A program made the position numbers and the translations under genes. This document shows positions 61,575 through 64,000 of a DNA stretch of 64,000 bases, in pieces. The stretch spans positions 7,390,033-7,454,032 of the forward strand of contig NC_085071.1 of NCBI RefSeq assembly GCF_963662255.1. The letters run 5' to 3'. Positions within the stretch are counted from its first letter, which is position 1. Each line of letters starts with the position of its first letter. This DNA is from Cinclus cinclus. Taxonomy: Eukaryota > Chordata > Aves > Passeriformes > Cinclidae. The notes beneath the pieces were generated by a model that was given only the letters and a program-made list of their open reading frames with translations, made no database searches and was not told the DNA's origin.

Positions 61575-63518
61575 ATGACATCTGCCAAGTGGGCTCTTGA
61601 GTTTGGCTTCTTGGGGAAAAGTGCCTCCTTTCAAAGCCAACTTGCCTGCGGCCCGTCCTGGTCTTTTGCCTCCAAAAATTCCAGAAGGACGAGGATTTCT
61701 CCCAGACCAAAGCTGCCCCCTCCTCCAAACCTGGCTGCCATCGGAGGCCCAAACGTGCCCTACAAAATGACACCTGCCAAGTGGGCTCTTGAGTTTGGCT
61801 TCTTGGGGAAAAGTGACTCCTTTCAAAGCCAACTTGCCTGCGGCCCGTCCTGGGCTTTTGCTACAAAAATTCCATAAGGACGAGGATTTCTCCCAGACCA
61901 AAGCTGCCCCCTCCTCCAAACCTGGCTGCCATCGGAGGCCCAAACGCGCCCTACAAAATGACATTTGCCAAGTGGGCTCTTGAGTTTGGCTTCTTGGGGA
62001 AAAGTGCCTCCTTTCGGAGCCAACTTGCCTAACTTGCCTGCGGCCCGTCCTGGGCTTTTGGCTCCAAAAATTCCAGTAGGACGAGGATTTCTCCCAGGCC
62101 AAAGCTGCCCCCTCCTCCAAACCTGGCTGCCATCGGAGGCCCAAACGTGCCCTACAAAATGACACCTGCCAAGTAGGCTCTTGAGTTTGGCTTCTTGGGG
62201 AAAAGTGACTCCTTTCAAAACCAACTTGCCTGTGTCCCGTCCCGGGCTTTTGCTACAAAAATTCCAGAAGGACGAGGATTTCTCCCAGACCAAAGCTGCC
62301 CCCTCCTCCAAACCTGGCTGCCATCAGAGGCCCAAACGCGCCCCACAAAATGACATCTGCATTGAGGGATCTTGAGTTTGGCTTCTTGGGGAAAAGTGCC
62401 TCCTTTCGGAGCCAACTTGCCTAACTTGCCTGCGGCCCGTCCTGGGCTTTTGCCTCCAAAAATTCCATAAGGACGAGGATTTCTCCCAGGCCAAAGCTGC
62501 CCCCTCCTCCAAACCTGGCTGCCATCGGAGGCCCAAACGTGCCCTACAAAATGACACCTGCCAAGTGGGCTCTTGAGTTTGGCTTCTTGGGGAAAAGTGA
62601 CTCCTTTCAAAACCAACTTGCCTGTGTCCCGTCCCGGGCTTTTGCTACAAAAATTCCATAAGGACGAGGATTTCTCCCAGACCAAAGCTGCCCCCTCCTC
62701 CAAACCTGGCTGCCATCGGAGGCCCAAACGTGCCCTACAAAATGACATCTGCCAAGTGGGCTCTTGAGTTTGGCTTCTTGGGTGGAAGTACCTCCTTTCA
62801 AAGCCAACTTGCCTGCTGCCCGTCCTGGGCTTTTGCCTACAAAAATTCCATAAGGACGAGGATTTCTCCCAGACCAAAGCTGCCCCCTCCTCCAAACCTG
62901 GCTGCCATCGGAGGCCCAAACGTGCCCTACAAAATGACACCTGCCAAGTGGGCTCTTGAGTTTGGCTTCTTGGGTGGAAGTACCTCCTTTCAAAGCCAAC
63001 TTGCCTGCGGCCCGTCCTGGGCTTTTGCCTACAAAAATTCCATAAGGACGAGGATTTCTCCCAGACCAAAGCTGCCCCCTCCTCCAAACCTGGCTGCCAT
63101 CAGAGGCCCCAATGCGCCCCACAAAATGACATCTGCCAAGTGGGCTCTTGAGTTTGGCTTCTTGGGGAAATGTGCCTCCTTTCGGAGCCAACTTGCCTAA
63201 CTTGCCTGCGGCCCATGCAGGGCTTTTGCCGACAAAAATTCCATAAGGACGAGGATTTCTCCCAGACCAAAGCTGCCCCCTCCTCCAAACCTGGCTGCCA
63301 TCGGAGGCCCAAACGCGCCCCACAAAATGACACCTGCATTGAGGGTTCTTGACTTTGGCTTCCTGGGGAAAAGTGCCTCCTTTCGGAGTCAACTTGCCTG
63401 CGGCCCATGCAGGGCTTTTGCCTACAAAAATTCCAGAAGGACGAGGATTTCTCCCAGACCAAAGCTGCCCCCTCCTCCAAACCTGGCTGCCATCGGAGGC
63501 CCAAACGTGCCCTACAAA
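61575..63518. repeat. 10-mer tandem duplication, copy 2 (1,944-bp period)
   Basis: Monomers at 61575, 61767, 61958, 62159, 62350, 62551, 62742, 62934, 63126 and 63327. It differs from copy 1 at scattered bases, for example AAGTAGGCTC at 62159 and the M-like right half with GCCGAC in the 63126 unit. It is therefore older, or more converted, than the 33-37 kb pair. Confidence 0.9.
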
Positions 63519-64000
63519 ATGACACCTGCCAAGTGGGCTCTTGAGTTTGGCTTCTTGGGTGGAAGTGCCTCCTTTCAAAGCCAACTTGCCTGCGGCCGGT
63601 CCTGGGCTTTTGCCTACAAAAATTCCATAAGGACGAGGATTTCTCCCAGACCAAAGCTGCCCCCTCCTCCAAACCTGGCTGCCATCGGAGGCCCAAACGC
63701 GCCCTACAAAACGACATCTGCCAAGTGGGCTCTTGAGTTTGGCTTCTTGCGGAAAAGTGCCTCCTTTCAAAGCCAACATGCCTAACTTGAATGCGGCCCA
63801 TGCAGGGCTTTTGCTTCAAAAATTCCATATGGACGAGGATTTCTCCCAGACCAAAGCTGCCCCCTCCTCCAAACCTGGCTGCCATCGGAGGCCCAAACGC
63901 GCCCTACAAAATGACATCTGCCAAGTGGGCTCTTGAGTTTGGCTTCTTGGGGAAAAGTGCCTCCTTTCGGAGTCAACTTGACTGCGGCCCATGCAGGGCT
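63519..64000. repeat. Right-edge monomers and final partial unit
   Basis: Monomers at 63519 (Gt), 63711 (Gc, 200 bp) and a partial at 63911-64000 covering monomer positions 1-90. The 63711 unit is divergent: it begins ACGACATCT, has AACATGCCT, its second nonamer reads AACTTGAAT, and the CCATATGG variant is unique in my reading. The array continues beyond the window. Confidence 0.88.

Larger units (their letters stand above)
1..64000. repeat. Tandem satellite array, 191-202 bp monomers, fills the window
   Basis: The sequence is a head-to-tail array of one monomer family: 326 complete units between 56 and 63910, plus partial units at 1-55 and 63911-64000. The basic unit is 192 bp. Landmarks by monomer position are ATGAC 1-5, the variable GGGGAAAAG area 38-48, CTCCTTTC 51-58, AACTTGCCT 65-73, ACAAAAATTCC 98-108, the pyrimidine tract CCCCCTCCTCC 142-152 and CGCGCCCTAC 180-189. 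All copies share one orientation. No unrelated sequence of even 10 bp interrupts the array. Unit length is close to nucleosome plus linker, typical of centromeric or pericentromeric satellites. Family and species are not recognised, and the function is inferred only. Confidence 0.98.

Noticed and set aside
1..64000. CRISPR array
   Set aside because: The units are contiguous copies of a 192-201 bp sequence with no distinct unique spacers, and no cas-like genes are present.

Overview
The whole 64-kb window is one uninterrupted satellite DNA array. I walked it monomer by monomer, taking the A of the recurring ATGAC motif as monomer position 1. Monomers start at 56, 247, 439, 640 and so on to 63911. 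That gives 326 complete monomers plus a partial one at each end, with a mean length of about 195.9 bp. All are head to tail in one orientation. The only lengths are 191-193 and 199-202 bp, so the largest indel in 64 kb is 9 bp. I see no gene, RNA gene, transposon, microsatellite tract, telomeric repeat or unique sequence.

The monomer is a 192-bp unit, about 55% G+C by hand count of one copy. In about 147 of the 326 complete copies the 9 bases AACTTGCCT (positions 65-73) are tandemly duplicated, often with the second copy changed to AACTAGCCT, giving 201 bp. One-base deletions near position 95 give 191- and 200-bp forms. Monomers fall into recurring variant types. Codes used in the features: Gt (GGGTGGAAG), Gc (TTGCGGAAA), M (GCCGGCGGCCCATGCAGG), V (CGTCCCGTCCTGGGC after GGGGGAAAG), S (TTTTGAGTAC), P (GTCCTGGGCTTTTGCC; Pac when followed by GGACAAGG), X (AGTGACTCC with GTCCCGGGC or GTCCTGGGC and GCTAC, 191 bp), Y (same with CCCGGACG), Z (AAGCGGGC, after Y), L (CTTTAGACTAC), A (CATTCTGGG), F (GGGGTTTTT), C (CATCCTGGGCTTTTGCTAC), Lc (CATTGAGGG with CTTCCTGGGG), Uc (GCTTTCTGGGG), I (GAAAATTGCC), T (GCCAAATTGCC), W (CATTGTGGG), R (CATTGAGGG).

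Layout: about 0-10 kb has a 2.9-kb-offset duplication, then irregular order. About 10-30 kb carries 6-mer (1,179 bp) and 9/10-mer (1.77-1.97 kb) higher-order repeats, marked by private AGAAGAAAG variants. About 30-59 kb carries a roughly 11-mer higher-order repeat (2,155 bp; a 10-mer version is 1,964 bp), including an almost identical 1,762-bp tandem duplication at about 33.2-36.75 kb and a 1,754-bp one at about 47-50 kb. About 59.6-63.5 kb is a 10-mer tandem duplication of period 1,944 bp.

The host is a eukaryote. Nucleosome-scale monomers, higher-order repeats and variation concentrated at CpG sites (decay to TpG/CpA) suggest a vertebrate with germline CpG methylation and a centromeric, pericentromeric or other heterochromatic block. 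I do not recognise the satellite family or the species. Very long open frames exist on the minus strand, up to 1,127 codons, but they are by-products of a stop-free repeat unit whose length is a multiple of three, and I do not annotate them as genes.
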